Positions 7,912 through 17,070 of a DNA stretch of 64,000 bases are shown here, in pieces. The DNA is from a bacterium (GTDB lineage Bacteria; Bacteroidota; Bacteroidia; Chitinophagales; Saprospiraceae): the NCBI GenBank assembly GCA_024742755.1, contig JANSXW010000016.1, forward strand, positions 1-64,000, given 5' to 3'. Under the pieces are notes generated by a model. The model saw only the letters and a list, made by a program, of their open reading frames with translations, was not told the origin of the DNA and searched no databases. The position numbers and the translations under genes are program-made. Each line of letters begins with the position of its first letter. Position 1 is the first letter of the stretch.

Positions 7912-9591
7912 TTACCGGTTGATCACATTCTTAAACCGGGGGCGTTTAGGCTTGTGATCGCCCTGCTCCTCTTTTTTCTTAGCTTCATACTGAGAATAAT
8001 TGCCTTCAAAGAAGACCGGCTCCTCGTCGTAGTCAAAAGAAAGAATGTGCGTTGCCAGGCGGTCGATAAACCAGCGGTCGTGCGAAATGACGAGGACACA
8101 GCCGGCAAAATTATCCAGCGCATCCTCCAGCGCCCGGAGGGTATTCACATCAATATCGTTGGTGGGCTCATCCAGCAGGAGTACGTTCCCGCCCTCCTTG
8201 AGGGTCATGGCCAGGTGTACGCGGTTGCGTTCTCCACCGGAAAGCACACCGAGCTTTTTCTGTTGGTCCTGCCCCGTAAAGTTGAAGCGGCTGATGTAAG
8301 CCCGGGCATTCATCGTATGGTTGCCAATCTCCAGGATTTCATTCCCGTCCGAAATCGCCTGATGAACGGTTTTGTTGCCATCCTGCAGGTCTTCGTGGCT
8401 TTGGTCGACGTAGGATAGGTCTACGGTGTCTCCAATGACCACCTCGCCAGCGTCCGGTGTTTCCTTGCCCATGATGGTCCGGAAGAGCGTCGACTTACCG
8501 GCACCGTTCGGGCCAATGATGCCCACTACGGCATTGCGGGGAATTTCAAGGTCAAGGTTCTCGAAAATGGTACGGTCACCGTACTTTTTGGTTACGCCCT
8601 TTAGCTCAATGACCTTATCGCCCAGGCGCTGCCCGGGTGGGATGTAGAGTTCGAGCTTGGCTTCCTGCTCTTTGCCACTCTCGCTGGCAAGTTTCTCATA
8701 AGCGTTCAGACGGGCCTTGCCTTTGGCCTGACGGGCCTTCGGTGCCATTTTGATCCAGTCCAGTTCGCGTTGCAGGGTTTTGCGGCGTTTGCTTTCGGCT
8801 TTTTCTTCCTGCTCCAGGCGCTTGGCCTTCTGCTCCAGCCAGGAGGAGTAGTTCCCTTTCCAGGGAATGCCTTCGCCCCGGTCGAGCTCCAGAATCCAGC
8901 CCGCCACATTGTCCAGGAAGTAGCGGTCGTGGGTCACGGCGATGACCGTACCGGGGAAGTTTTGCAAGTATTGTTCCAGCCAGTCCACCGATTCGGCATC
9001 GAGGTGGTTGGTGGGCTCATCGAGGAGCAGGATATCCGGGTTGCTCAGCAGCAGGCGGGCGAGGGCCACGCGGCGGCGTTCTCCACCTGAGAGCACACTG
9101 ACTGGCGCATCATCGGGCGGGCAGCGCAGGGCTTCCATAGCGGTGTTGATGCGGTTGTCCAGCTCCCAGGCATTTTGGTGTTCGAGCTGTTCCATCATCT
9201 CACCCTGCTGTTCGATGAGTTTATTCATCTCATCGTCGCTCATGGGCTCGGAGAACTTCAGGTTGATGGCCTCGTAGGCTTTGAGCAGGTCGACAATATC
9301 CTGCACGCCTTCTTCCACCACTTCGCGCACGGTTTTGTCCGGGTCAAGCTCGGGCTCCTGCTCCAGCATGCCGATCTTATAGCTGCCGTCGAAACTGATT
9401 TTGCCTTCGTAGTTTTCATCCTTGCCTGCAATGATCTTGAGCAGGGTAGATTTACCGGAACCGTTGAGGCCAAGCACCCCGATTTTGGCGCCATAGAAGA
9501 AACTCAGCCAGATATTATTCAGCACTTTCTTTGATGGAGGGAAGGTCTTGGAGACCCCTTCCATCGAAAAAATAATTTTTTCGTCAGACAT
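7912..9591 (-). CDS. ettA: Energy-dependent translational throttle protein EttA (ABC-F)
   Basis: A 559-residue soluble ABC-F ATPase with two nucleotide-binding domains. Each has a Walker A (GLNGSGKST, GPNGAGKST), a signature (LSGGERRR, LSGGERNR) and a Walker B followed by DEPTNHLD or DEPTNDID. The charged linker between the domains (KRLEQEEKAESKRRKTLQ) binds the ribosomal E site. The length and the opening IFSMEGVSKTFPP match EttA rather than Uup or YheS. EttA gates the first elongation steps according to the ATP/ADP ratio. It has no membrane segment. It is transcribed alone and followed by the terminator at 7852-7890. Confidence 0.95.
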   Translation of the reverse strand: MSDEKIIFSMEGVSKTFPPSKKVLNNIWLSFFYGAKIGVLGLNGSGKSTLLKIIAGKDENYEGKISFDGSYKIGMLEQEPELDPDKTVREVVEEGVQDIVDLLKAYEAINLKFSEPMSDDEMNKLIEQQGEMMEQLEHQNAWELDNRINTAMEALRCPPDDAPVSVLSGGERRRVALARLLLSNPDILLLDEPTNHLDAESVDWLEQYLQNFPGTVIAVTHDRYFLDNVAGWILELDRGEGIPWKGNYSSWLEQKAKRLEQEEKAESKRRKTLQRELDWIKMAPKARQAKGKARLNAYEKLASESGKEQEAKLELYIPPGQRLGDKVIELKGVTKKYGDRTIFENLDLEIPRNAVVGIIGPNGAGKSTLFRTIMGKETPDAGEVVIGDTVDLSYVDQSHEDLQDGNKTVHQAISDGNEILEIGNHTMNARAYISRFNFTGQDQQKKLGVLSGGERNRVHLAMTLKEGGNVLLLDEPTNDIDVNTLRALEDALDNFAGCVLVISHDRWFIDRLATHILSFDYDEEPVFFEGNYSQYEAKKKEEQGDHKPKRPRFKNVINR

Positions 9592-9672
9592 AGGCGGTTT
9601 TTAAGTTTAGCGGATAAAGATAGCAGAACAGTTGGGTTAAGCAAACCCAAATAGCGTGCTTTTTAGCAAGGC

Positions 9673-11019
9673 TTACCCATCCGCCAGCGTATCCGAGATG
9701 TCCATACCCTGCACCTGTAAAGCGGGTATCAAAGCTGCCACTAAACCGATCAGTAGTGAGCCGCTCAAAAGGTAGGCTTCCTCAATCAGGAAGTTGGTCC
9801 AGGAGAAGGTGTATTGGTAAGTTTCCTTCATTTGGTCTGCCAAAAGATACATCGCCCCATGGCTGAGCGTCATACCCAGCAGATAGCCCAGCACCGCCAG
9901 CAGCAGCCCTTCCAGCACGATCAGCGCCAGCAGCCTGCCCCGGGATGCCCCCATCACCCGCATAAGCGCCAGCTCGTAGCGCCGCTCCTTGAGGGAGTTG
10001 TACAGCGAAATGAAAATACTCAGCCCGGAAACGATGATGATGACGATGGCCAGCCAGCGCAACGCTTTCGTACCGGTGCCCATGAGGGCGTATAGGCGGT
10101 TGATTTCAATGGCAGGTGTGGCGGCCTGCATCTCTGTATTTTCGTTGATAGCGCGCTGCATGTTGAGCGCCTGTATGTTGTGCCCCTTGAATTTCACCAG
10201 GATGGAGGTGATTTGCTTGTCTTTGTAGGCCAGCAGGTCTTCGGGATAGGGTTCTGCGCGGCCGGAACCGTGGTCGTGGCTATGGCCGGCATCGCCATGA
10301 TCGTGCCCCTCGTGGTCATGATCGTCGTGGTCGTGCCCTGCGTGATCGTGATCTCCTTCTTCGTGGCTATGCTCTTCTTCATCCTCATGTCCATGCTCGT
10401 GCACAGCCCACGGACTGGAAAAGCGGGTAAGCAACAGCTGGTCAATCACCGACCCTGTGGGTGCCAGGATGCCCACAATTTCGAACGCCTCTGCATCTTC
10501 GTGAATGAGATCCTCGTTTTGGTCAAAGCCATGGGAACTCTTAAAAGTATCCCCGATCTTAAGCTCCAGTTCATCGGCTACAGCAGCGCCGGCAACCACC
10601 TCCAGGGTCTTGTTCCACATTTGCCCTTCGGCTATCTGGGCATTGTACAGATCCAGTATTTCCGGTTCAGTGCCCACCACCCGGAAACCGCGATGGCTGT
10701 CGCCCAATGACAAAGGGATACTGGTTTCGATAATGGGATGCCCTTCCCGCAGGAAAGGTGTCGCCGCTTTAACAGGGATATTCCCGGTGGGCGCATCAAT
10801 ATGGTACATGCTGCTGAGGATGAGCTGCAGGGGGCTGCCTTTGGCGCCGATGACGAGGTCGACGCCGGCCAGGTTTTTCTCAAACTTCTCCTGTAGCTGG
10901 TCATTCAGTACGAGGAGGAGGGAAATGAGGCCCACGCCCAGCCCGAATAGGACAAGGCTGAGCAGCATGTTTAACGGTTTGTTGGTCAGGTTTTTCCAGC
11001 TTAAGGTCAGGAGGTTCAT
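9673..11019 (-). CDS. FtsX-like ABC permease with a histidine-rich periplasmic loop
   Basis: A 448-residue inner-membrane permease of the FtsX/MacB/LolC type: one helix at residues 15-38, a large periplasmic domain, then three C-terminal helices. Within the periplasmic domain, residues 207-250 hold 16 histidines interleaved with Asp, Glu and Gly (HDHDDHDHEGHDHGD-like), a classic soft-metal-binding loop. The ATPase gene lies just upstream with 3 nt between the two, so they form one operon. Relatives in Proteobacteria sit in zinc-responsive operons, and a link to zinc or copper handling is a reasonable inference. Alternative roles are lipoprotein release or peptide export. No accessory membrane-fusion gene is adjacent. 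Confidence 0.87.
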   Translation of the reverse strand: MNLLTLSWKNLTNKPLNMLLSLVLFGLGVGLISLLLVLNDQLQEKFEKNLAGVDLVIGAKGSPLQLILSSMYHIDAPTGNIPVKAATPFLREGHPIIETSIPLSLGDSHRGFRVVGTEPEILDLYNAQIAEGQMWNKTLEVVAGAAVADELELKIGDTFKSSHGFDQNEDLIHEDAEAFEIVGILAPTGSVIDQLLLTRFSSPWAVHEHGHEDEEEHSHEEGDHDHAGHDHDDHDHEGHDHGDAGHSHDHGSGRAEPYPEDLLAYKDKQITSILVKFKGHNIQALNMQRAINENTEMQAATPAIEINRLYALMGTGTKALRWLAIVIIIVSGLSIFISLYNSLKERRYELALMRVMGASRGRLLALIVLEGLLLAVLGYLLGMTLSHGAMYLLADQMKETYQYTFSWTNFLIEEAYLLSGSLLIGLVAALIPALQVQGMDISDTLADG

Positions 11020-11022
11020 GCG

Positions 11023-11652
11023 CTAGTCGATTGAAATTTGGTGGGAAATATGGTCTTTGAGGCGGGCGTCGTGAGTGACAACGAGCAGGGTGGCGTCTAC
11101 GGCCCGTGCCTGTTCTTCCAGCAGCTCGATGACCTGTTTGCAGTTGCTGTCGTCCAGGGCGGAGGTCGGCTCATCTGCCAGGATGACTGCGGGCTGATTG
11201 ATGATGGCCCGGGCAATGGAGGCCCGCTGTTTTTCCCCTACGCTGAGTTGGGAAGGTTTGGACCGCAGTTTGTGCTCCAGCCCAAGCCGGCTGAGCAGTT
11301 CGCGAATGCGCTCCCGGTTCACCTTCATGCCCGCCAGGCTTTGGGCGAGCGCCAGGTTGTCGCCCACGCTGAGGCTCTGTACGAAGTGCGCCGTTTGGAA
11401 AATAATGCCGATGTGCTGCCCGCGGAACTGATCAAGGGCGCCGCTGGAGAGCTGGTTCATCTCCGTATCGCCCAGCACGATGCGGCCCTCTTTTGGGGAG
11501 AGCAGCCCACCCAGGAGATGGAGCAGGGTCGTTTTCCCACTGCCGGACTCGCCCAGCACCAGCCAGTGCTCGCCTTTGGCGCATTCAATATTTGGAAATC
11601 GGAGCGGTGGGCTGCCGGTATAGGCATAGCCCAGGTTTTCGGTTTTGAGCAT
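11023..11652 (-). CDS. ABC transporter ATP-binding protein, MacB/LolD type
   Basis: A 209-residue ATPase, partner of the permease that follows. Walker A is GESGSGKTT, the signature is LSVGEKQRASIARAI (Val in place of the usual Gly, as often in LolD-like proteins), Walker B is VILADEPTSALD, and the H-loop is VVTHD. The domain order and size fit the family that drives mechanotransmission rather than substrate import. It acts on the cytoplasmic face. It is the first gene of a two-gene operon; the permease ATG begins 3 nt after its stop, which favours translational coupling. Confidence 0.92.
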   Translation of the reverse strand: MLKTENLGYAYTGSPPLRFPNIECAKGEHWLVLGESGSGKTTLLHLLGGLLSPKEGRIVLGDTEMNQLSSGALDQFRGQHIGIIFQTAHFVQSLSVGDNLALAQSLAGMKVNRERIRELLSRLGLEHKLRSKPSQLSVGEKQRASIARAIINQPAVILADEPTSALDDSNCKQVIELLEEQARAVDATLLVVTHDARLKDHISHQISID

Positions 11653-11721
11653 AGAGGTGTTGTTTATAAACTGGGAACAAAGATAAGAGGATTAGGATGG
11701 AAGGGAGATAGGGTTTTTGCG

Positions 11722-12387
11722 CTAAACATCCGGATTAGAAGTTAAGTGCCGGATATCGTTAAAGTCTTTAGCCCTGCCGGCAGCTCTCTTAGCAGCCAGT
11801 AAATCCTCCAGGCAGAGCATTTTGACAGAAAGGTCATCCCCCAGGTTGAAGACGTCTGCCTGAGCAAAAGCTTTGCTGAACTCCAGCCCTTTCACTCGAG
11901 TCATAATATCGATAGCTATGGGTGGAACCCCGAAGGTAAAGACATCCATTTCTCCGGGTTGCAGGAAATTCTCTTCACTCATATCAAAGATGGGCATCCG
12001 GAAATCATCGAAAGCACCAAGCAGGTGGTTGTAATTTTCCAGTGTGGGGTTTACCCAAATATCTAAATCGCCAGTGCTCCTTTGATAACCGTGCAGTACC
12101 ACTGCATAGCCCCCGGCAAGCATGTATTCAACTTTATTTTGGTTCAGGGCTTGAATAAATTCCAGAAAATCCTGGTAGAGGTAATTGCTCTTCATCCGAC
12201 GCCGGGCTTTAAAGGCAGATTTATCCATTTTCGGCGGTGCACTTTGTGCAAGGCCATATACCTGCGCATTTAGGTATAGCAAGGCGCGTAACCGCTCCTT
12301 AGGGGCTTTGGCAAGCCAATAGGCCAATTGGTCATCAGCCTCCGCTGCAGTTTGCTGTTTGAATGCGGTTCGGTCAAGCCGGTACAA
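11722..12387 (-). CDS. Nucleotidyltransferase-fold protein fused to a small N-terminal partner domain
   Basis: A 221-residue protein of two parts. Residues 1-64 (AADDQLAYWLAKAPKERLRA-like) resemble a stand-alone small protein of Bacteroidota that is usually encoded just ahead of a minimal nucleotidyltransferase. Residues 65-221 are that transferase: GGYAVVLHG at 92-100 followed by GDLDIWV with Asp107 and Asp109, the GG...DxD pattern of MNT/AbiEii-like enzymes. Met65 would be the natural start of the separate gene, but here the frame runs through without a stop. These folds often act in toxin-antitoxin or phage-defence modules by adding nucleotides to tRNA or protein. The vapBC pair lies divergently next door. 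Function is inferred only. Confidence 0.68.
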   Translation of the reverse strand: MYRLDRTAFKQQTAAEADDQLAYWLAKAPKERLRALLYLNAQVYGLAQSAPPKMDKSAFKARRRMKSNYLYQDFLEFIQALNQNKVEYMLAGGYAVVLHGYQRSTGDLDIWVNPTLENYNHLLGAFDDFRMPIFDMSEENFLQPGEMDVFTFGVPPIAIDIMTRVKGLEFSKAFAQADVFNLGDDLSVKMLCLEDLLAAKRAAGRAKDFNDIRHLTSNPDV

Positions 12388-12538
12388 AATCTGCTTGCTT
12401 TTGTGAGTGAAAAATCTTAAAATTGTAAAATAATCGTTTACGACGTATGTATCAAGCCGCTATCATAATTATCAGCATTATTATCGCTCCGGCTCGTCCG
12501 CCAGGCTGCTGATGTTATGTAATGCCTGATACATCAGG

Positions 12539-12578
12539 AAAGCGCTGTCGGATAAGGTTCGGCAGCGCTTTTTTTTTA
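12539..12578 (+). terminator. Intrinsic terminator upstream of vapBC, with no evident upstream gene
   Basis: A stem of AAGCGCTG with CAGCGCTT (12540-12550 with 12560-12570) is followed by a run of nine Ts, a textbook plus-strand terminator. No plus-strand gene precedes it: the nearest upstream gene runs the other way from 12387. It may end a short untranslated RNA starting after about 12390, or attenuate vapBC. Confidence 0.75.
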
Positions 12579-12586
12579 TTTTTGCG

Positions 12587-12604
12587 CCGGTTTATCTTAA
12601 CCGG
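12587..12604. promoter_or_regulatory. Palindrome, possible VapBC operator
   Basis: CCGGTT and AACCGG face each other across 6 nt, 20 nt ahead of the vapB start. VapB-type antitoxins usually autoregulate by binding such an inverted repeat near their promoter. Position fits; binding is inferred. Confidence 0.4.
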
Positions 12605-12623
12605 AACATATAAACTCAAAATT

Positions 12624-12818
12624 ATGGAAGTCAAGGTTAAGGTTGATGATCAGCTTGTGCAGTCTGCCCTGCAATTAAGTGGCTTAGGGACACAAAAAGA
12701 AGTGGTGGAAGAAGCTTTGAAAGCATTTGTACAACTCCTGCAACAAAAAAGTATTAAATCACTTCGGGGTAAACTTAATTGGGAGGGAGACTTGAATGCA
12801 ATGAGGACTGACCCATGA
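12624..12818 (+). CDS. vapB: VapB-type antitoxin
   Basis: A 64-residue protein read from the ATG at 12624. The first 30 residues (MEVKVKVDDQLVQSALQLSG then TQKEVVEEAL) have the beta-strand plus two-helix layout of ribbon-helix-helix antitoxins of the VapB/DUF2191 type. The C-terminal tail ending in LRGKLNWEGDL is the usual toxin-binding segment. The last codons overlap the vapC start (ATGA, 12815-12818), which is standard for these pairs and couples their translation. The frame is open upstream to 12522, but that part runs through a terminator and is not coding. It is expected to neutralise the PIN toxin and repress its own promoter. Confidence 0.75.
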   Translation: MEVKVKVDDQLVQSALQLSGLGTQKEVVEEALKAFVQLLQQKSIKSLRGKLNWEGDLNAMRTDP

Positions 12819-13201
12819 TTATCGTGGACAGTTCTGTTTGGGGCGATTACTTTAATGGTCAAGGCAATACTCAAACGGATAAACTACACGATCTGCTTGG
12901 GGCAGAACCTGTGGGGATCGGGAATATCATTTATGCTGAAGTCCTGCAGGGGTTCAGATCAGATGATGATTTTTTAAAGGCAAAAGATGCCCTGGATAAG
13001 CTAGTCATTTTCAATATGTCGACTAAACCGATAGCACTTCAGTCTGCTGTTAACTTTAGAAGGCTTAGAAAACAAGGGATAACAGTGAGAAAAACCACTG
13101 ATATGATAATCGGCACGTTTTGTATTGAAAACGGCTTCAGGCTGTTGCAGAAAGACAAGGATTTTATACCTCTCGAAAAACTGGGGCTTCAACTGCTGTA
13201 A
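12815..13201 (+). CDS. vapC: VapC-type PIN-domain toxin ribonuclease
   Basis: A 128-residue PIN-domain protein. The acidic residues expected to bind Mg2+ are in place: Asp5 in MIIVDSSVW, Glu42 in IIYAEVLQG, Asp96 in KTTDMIIG, and Asp114 or Asp116 in the KDKDF end. VapC toxins are single-strand ribonucleases that commonly cleave tRNA or 23S rRNA and stop translation until antitoxin is renewed. The start overlaps the end of vapB by 4 nt. All catalytic residues are present, so the pair looks functional. Confidence 0.87.
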   Translation: MIIVDSSVWGDYFNGQGNTQTDKLHDLLGAEPVGIGNIIYAEVLQGFRSDDDFLKAKDALDKLVIFNMSTKPIALQSAVNFRRLRKQGITVRKTTDMIIGTFCIENGFRLLQKDKDFIPLEKLGLQLL

Positions 13202-13300
13202 GGTAAAGAAGTGCTAGGCATTATCAGACTTGATTTGGCATCAAAAGCAGGTTTATAAGTCGAACGAGTCAGCAGACACAAAATCGGATAAACAGGAAAC

Positions 13301-16300
13301 ATGTATAAAGAATACAAAAAGCTCAACCTCCCGGAAATCGATCAGGATATCCTTAAATTCTGGGAGGACCATGATATCTTCAACAAAAGTGTGGAACAGC
13401 GCCCGGCTGAAAACAACTTCGTTTTCTACGAAGGGCCGCCTTCTGCCAACGGTAAGCCCGGTATCCACCACGTGATGGCCCGTACCGTAAAGGACCTCTT
13501 CTGCCGTTTCCATAGCATGAAGGGGCAACGCGTAGAGCGCAAGGGCGGATGGGACACCCACGGCCTGCCCATCGAACTGAATGTGGAAAAGGAGCTCGGC
13601 ATCACCAAAGAGGACATCGGCACCAAAATCACGGTGGAGGAATACAACGCCAAGTGCCGCGAAACGGTGATGCGCTACAAAGATATGTGGGACAACATCA
13701 CCCGCAAGATGGGCTATTGGGTGGACCTCGACAACCCCTACATCACCTTCGAGAATGATTACATCGAAACGGTTTGGTGGTTGCTGCAGCAGTTGTACAA
13801 CAAAGGCTTGCTGTACAAAGGCTTTACCATTCAGCCTTTCTCACCGGCTGCCGGCACCGGCCTGAGCTCCCACGAGCTGAATATGCCCGGTACCTATCAG
13901 GATATCAAGGACATCTCTGCTATCGCTCAGTTCAAAATCAAGGGTACACAAGACGAATACTTCCTGGCCTGGACCACCACGCCCTGGACGCTGCCTTCCA
14001 ATACCGCTCTGGCCGTAGGCAAAAACATCACCTATGTCAAGGTGCGCGCCTATAACCGCTATACGGGTCAGCTGAGCACGGTCATCCTCGCTAAAGACCG
14101 CCTGAGCAACTACTTCACAGAAGCCAGTCCTGACCTGAAACCGGAGGAGGTGAAGGCAGGCAATAAGCCCATCCCTTACCTCGAAATCCTCGGGGAAGTT
14201 AAAGGCAGCGAGCTGGAAGGGATGGAATACGAGCAATTGATGCCTTACGTGCAGCCCGACAAGCCGGCCTTCAAAGTCCTGCTGGGCGATTTCGTTTCTA
14301 CCGAAGACGGTACCGGTATCGTCCACATCGCGCCTACCTTTGGTGCGGATGACTTTCAGGTGGCGGCCAAGTACGGTATCCCACCGCTGATGGTCAAGGA
14401 TGAAGGCGGCAACAACATGCCCCTCGTGGACCGGCAGGGGCGTTTCGTACAGGAGGTCACCGATTTCGCGGGCCGTTACGTCAAAGACTACGGGCAGGAG
14501 GAAGAACGCCCGGTTGATGCCGATATCGTCATCAAGCTCAAGGAAGAGAACAAACTGTTCCATTCCGAAAAATACCTGCACTCCTATCCACACTGCTGGC
14601 GGACTGACCGCCCCGTGCTTTACTACCCGCTCGACAGTTGGTTTGTGAAAGCTACCGCGGCCAAGGAGCGCATGTATGAGCTCAACAAAACCATCAACTG
14701 GAAGCCTGCCTCTACGGGTGAGAACCGCTTTGGCAAATGGTTGGAGAACCTGCAGGACTGGAACCTCTCCCGCTCCCGCTACTGGGGCATCCCCCTCCCA
14801 ATCTGGCGTACCGAAGATGCCAAAGAGGAAAAGTGTATCGGTTCGGTGGAAGAGCTGCGCAAGGAAATTGAGAAAGCCAATCAGGCACTCGGCCTAAGTC
14901 AGGAAGTACCGGAGGATTTGCACCGCCCGTACATCGATGATGTTGTCCTGGTATCAGATAGCGGTCAGGAGATGCGCCGTGAGCCGGATCTTATCGATGT
15001 TTGGTTTGACTCAGGCTCGATGCCATACGCGCAGTGGCACTATCCGTTTGAGAACAAAGACGTATTTGAGCGCAAGTTCCCAGCCAACTTCATCGCGGAG
15101 GGCGTTGATCAAACCCGGGGCTGGTTCTATACCCTGCATGCCATCGCCACGATGGTCTTCGACAGTGTGGCGTATCAGAATGTCGTGTCCAATGGACTGG
15201 TACTTGATGCGGATGGCAACAAAATGTCTAAGAGCAAGGGGAACGTTGTAGACCCCTTCGGCGCGATTGAGGAGTACGGCGCCGATGCCGTACGCTGGTA
15301 CATGATGGCGAATGCGAACCCCTGGGACAACCTCAAGTTTTCCCTTGATGGGGTAGGGGAGGTGCAGCGGAAGTTCTTCGGCACGCTTTACAATACCTAT
15401 TCTTTCTTTTCGCTTTACGCGAATATCGATCAGTTCGACAATAGTAAGCCGCAGCTGCCACTAGCCGAGCGACAGGAAATAGACCGCTGGATTATCAGCC
15501 TGCTCAACAGCCTGGTGACAGAGGTGGATGAAGACTACAGCAATTACGAGCCTACGCAGGCTGCCCGGAAGATTCAGACCTTTGTGGTAGACAATCTGAG
15601 CAACTGGTACGTCCGCCTGTGCCGCCGCCGGTTCTGGAAGCCGTCACAGCAGCAGAATGGCAAAGCCGCAGCAATGGATGCCGATAAACTCGCGGCCTAT
15701 CAGACCCTCTACGAATGTCTGGTGACGGTCTCGAAACTGCTATCGCCGGTCTCGCCTTTCTTTGGCGACTGGCTCTACCGCAACCTCAATCAGGCCACTC
15801 AGCTGGAAAAGCATGAGTCGGTCCACCTAGCGGATTTCCCAACTGCAGATGCCTCCAAAATCGACAAGGCACTGGAGCAGCGCATGGACTACGCTCAGCG
15901 GATTTCCTCCCTGACTTTCGCTTTGCGCAAAAAGGAAGACCTGCGGGTACGGCAGCCTTTGCAAAAGATCATGCTGCCCGTGCTGGACAAGTCTTTCCAG
16001 GAGCAAGTGGACAAAGTCAAGCCGCTCATCGCCGGAGAGGTGAACGTGAAGGATATCGAGTACCTGGACGATACTTCGGGGGTCTTGAAAAAGCGCATCA
16101 AGCCGAACTTCAAAACCCTCGGCCGCCGTCTGGGCAAGGATATGAAAGTGGCTGCGCAGGAGATCAACAGCATGTCTCAGGAAGACATCGCCCATATCGA
16201 GCAAACCGGCAAGTATACGCTGGCTGCGAACGGCAATACCTATGAGCTAACGCTGGAGGATTTCGAAATCACTGCCGAGGACATCCCAGGGCTGCTCGTT

Positions 16301-16612
16301 GCCAATGACGGGCCGCTTACGGTGGCCCTTGACATCACGCTGACACCTGAACTGGAAGCAGAAGGCATGGCCCGCGATATCGTCAACCGCATTCAGAACA
16401 TCCGTAAGGACAGCGGCTTTGAGGTGACTGATAAAATTAAGGTCGTCATGGAGGAAGCCGATGCTGTAGCCTCCGCTGTAGCGCAATTTGGCGACTACAT
16501 CAAAGCCGAAACCCTGACGGCAGACCTGCAACTGTCAGCTGATGTGGCCAATGGGCAGGAAATCGAGCTGCCGGGAGAGGTGAAGGTGCAGATTCAGGTG
16601 GAGAAGGCTTAA
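13301..16612 (+). CDS. ileS: Isoleucyl-tRNA synthetase
   Basis: A complete 1103-residue class I synthetase that charges tRNA-Ile in the cytoplasm. The HIGH motif appears as GKPGIHHV near residue 51 and KMSKS at 641-645. Between them is the CP1 editing domain (TTTPWTLPSNTALAV is its threonine-rich site). The C-terminal part carries the anticodon-binding helices. The length fits the longer, eukaryote-like IleS form common in Bacteroidota rather than the roughly 930-residue E. coli type. A terminator follows at 16705-16747. No T-box is expected or seen. Confidence 0.98.
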   Translation: MYKEYKKLNLPEIDQDILKFWEDHDIFNKSVEQRPAENNFVFYEGPPSANGKPGIHHVMARTVKDLFCRFHSMKGQRVERKGGWDTHGLPIELNVEKELGITKEDIGTKITVEEYNAKCRETVMRYKDMWDNITRKMGYWVDLDNPYITFENDYIETVWWLLQQLYNKGLLYKGFTIQPFSPAAGTGLSSHELNMPGTYQDIKDISAIAQFKIKGTQDEYFLAWTTTPWTLPSNTALAVGKNITYVKVRAYNRYTGQLSTVILAKDRLSNYFTEASPDLKPEEVKAGNKPIPYLEILGEVKGSELEGMEYEQLMPYVQPDKPAFKVLLGDFVSTEDGTGIVHIAPTFGADDFQVAAKYGIPPLMVKDEGGNNMPLVDRQGRFVQEVTDFAGRYVKDYGQEEERPVDADIVIKLKEENKLFHSEKYLHSYPHCWRTDRPVLYYPLDSWFVKATAAKERMYELNKTINWKPASTGENRFGKWLENLQDWNLSRSRYWGIPLPIWRTEDAKEEKCIGSVEELRKEIEKANQALGLSQEVPEDLHRPYIDDVVLVSDSGQEMRREPDLIDVWFDSGSMPYAQWHYPFENKDVFERKFPANFIAEGVDQTRGWFYTLHAIATMVFDSVAYQNVVSNGLVLDADGNKMSKSKGNVVDPFGAIEEYGADAVRWYMMANANPWDNLKFSLDGVGEVQRKFFGTLYNTYSFFSLYANIDQFDNSKPQLPLAERQEIDRWIISLLNSLVTEVDEDYSNYEPTQAARKIQTFVVDNLSNWYVRLCRRRFWKPSQQQNGKAAAMDADKLAAYQTLYECLVTVSKLLSPVSPFFGDWLYRNLNQATQLEKHESVHLADFPTADASKIDKALEQRMDYAQRISSLTFALRKKEDLRVRQPLQKIMLPVLDKSFQEQVDKVKPLIAGEVNVKDIEYLDDTSGVLKKRIKPNFKTLGRRLGKDMKVAAQEINSMSQEDIAHIEQTGKYTLAANGNTYELTLEDFEITAEDIPGLLVANDGPLTVALDITLTPELEAEGMARDIVNRIQNIRKDSGFEVTDKIKVVMEEADAVASAVAQFGDYIKAETLTADLQLSADVANGQEIELPGEVKVQIQVEKA

Positions 16613-16704
16613 GGTTGTCAGTATCCGTACAATGGGAAAAGCTTAGAGCGGAGCAAGCTCCCTTCCGGGAGGAAGTGGAATAGAGCAGGTTAAGGCCTGA
16701 ATTC

Positions 16705-16747
16705 AAGGGGAAAGGCCCGGGCGCAGCGCACACGGGCTTTTCCCTTT
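16705..16747 (+). terminator. Terminator downstream of ileS
   Basis: An A/G-rich arm at 16705-16719 pairs with a C/T-rich arm at 16733-16747, forming a long GC stem that begins with AAGG and ends in CCTT. It lies 93 nt past the ileS stop. Confidence 0.65.
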
Positions 16748-17070
16748 GGTATCCATTGGTGGGTAGATTCAATAGCTCGGAGCCTCTTCTATGGGTTGGT
16801 TTCCTGTAAAACACATCCGGCTGTAGTTTTCAGCAAGGAAGCTTGTTTACAATGTTGAAAGGCGTTAATTTAAGCTTCGCATATCCAATCGACCTGTCAG
16901 GGTTGAAAAGAAGTAGCTTCGGGCGTATGTCTGCCAGGGACTTAGCTGGATTGTGTTTTCCCTTTGGTGATTCCTAAATTGCATTTAGGGAGGGAATATG
17001 GCTGGGCATGCGCTATAATGTTCGGATACTCCTTGGGTTGATGATCATAACAAATTAAACTCCAAGCCAA
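16748..17070. other. Non-coding gap before the AT-rich cassette
   Basis: No gene or RNA recognised. A 13-nt direct repeat (TTTTCCCTTTGGT) occurs at 16738-16750 and again at 16955-16967, overlapping the terminator arm. It could be an insertion scar, but it may be chance. Confidence 0.4.

Noticed and set aside
13841-14593. A 250-codon open frame antisense to ileS
   Set aside because: It lies wholly within a certain gene; moderate-GC coding sequence often leaves long open antisense frames.
16738-16967. 13-nt direct repeat considered as target-site duplication of a mobile element
   Set aside because: No inverted ends or transposase between the copies, and one copy is part of the terminator arm.
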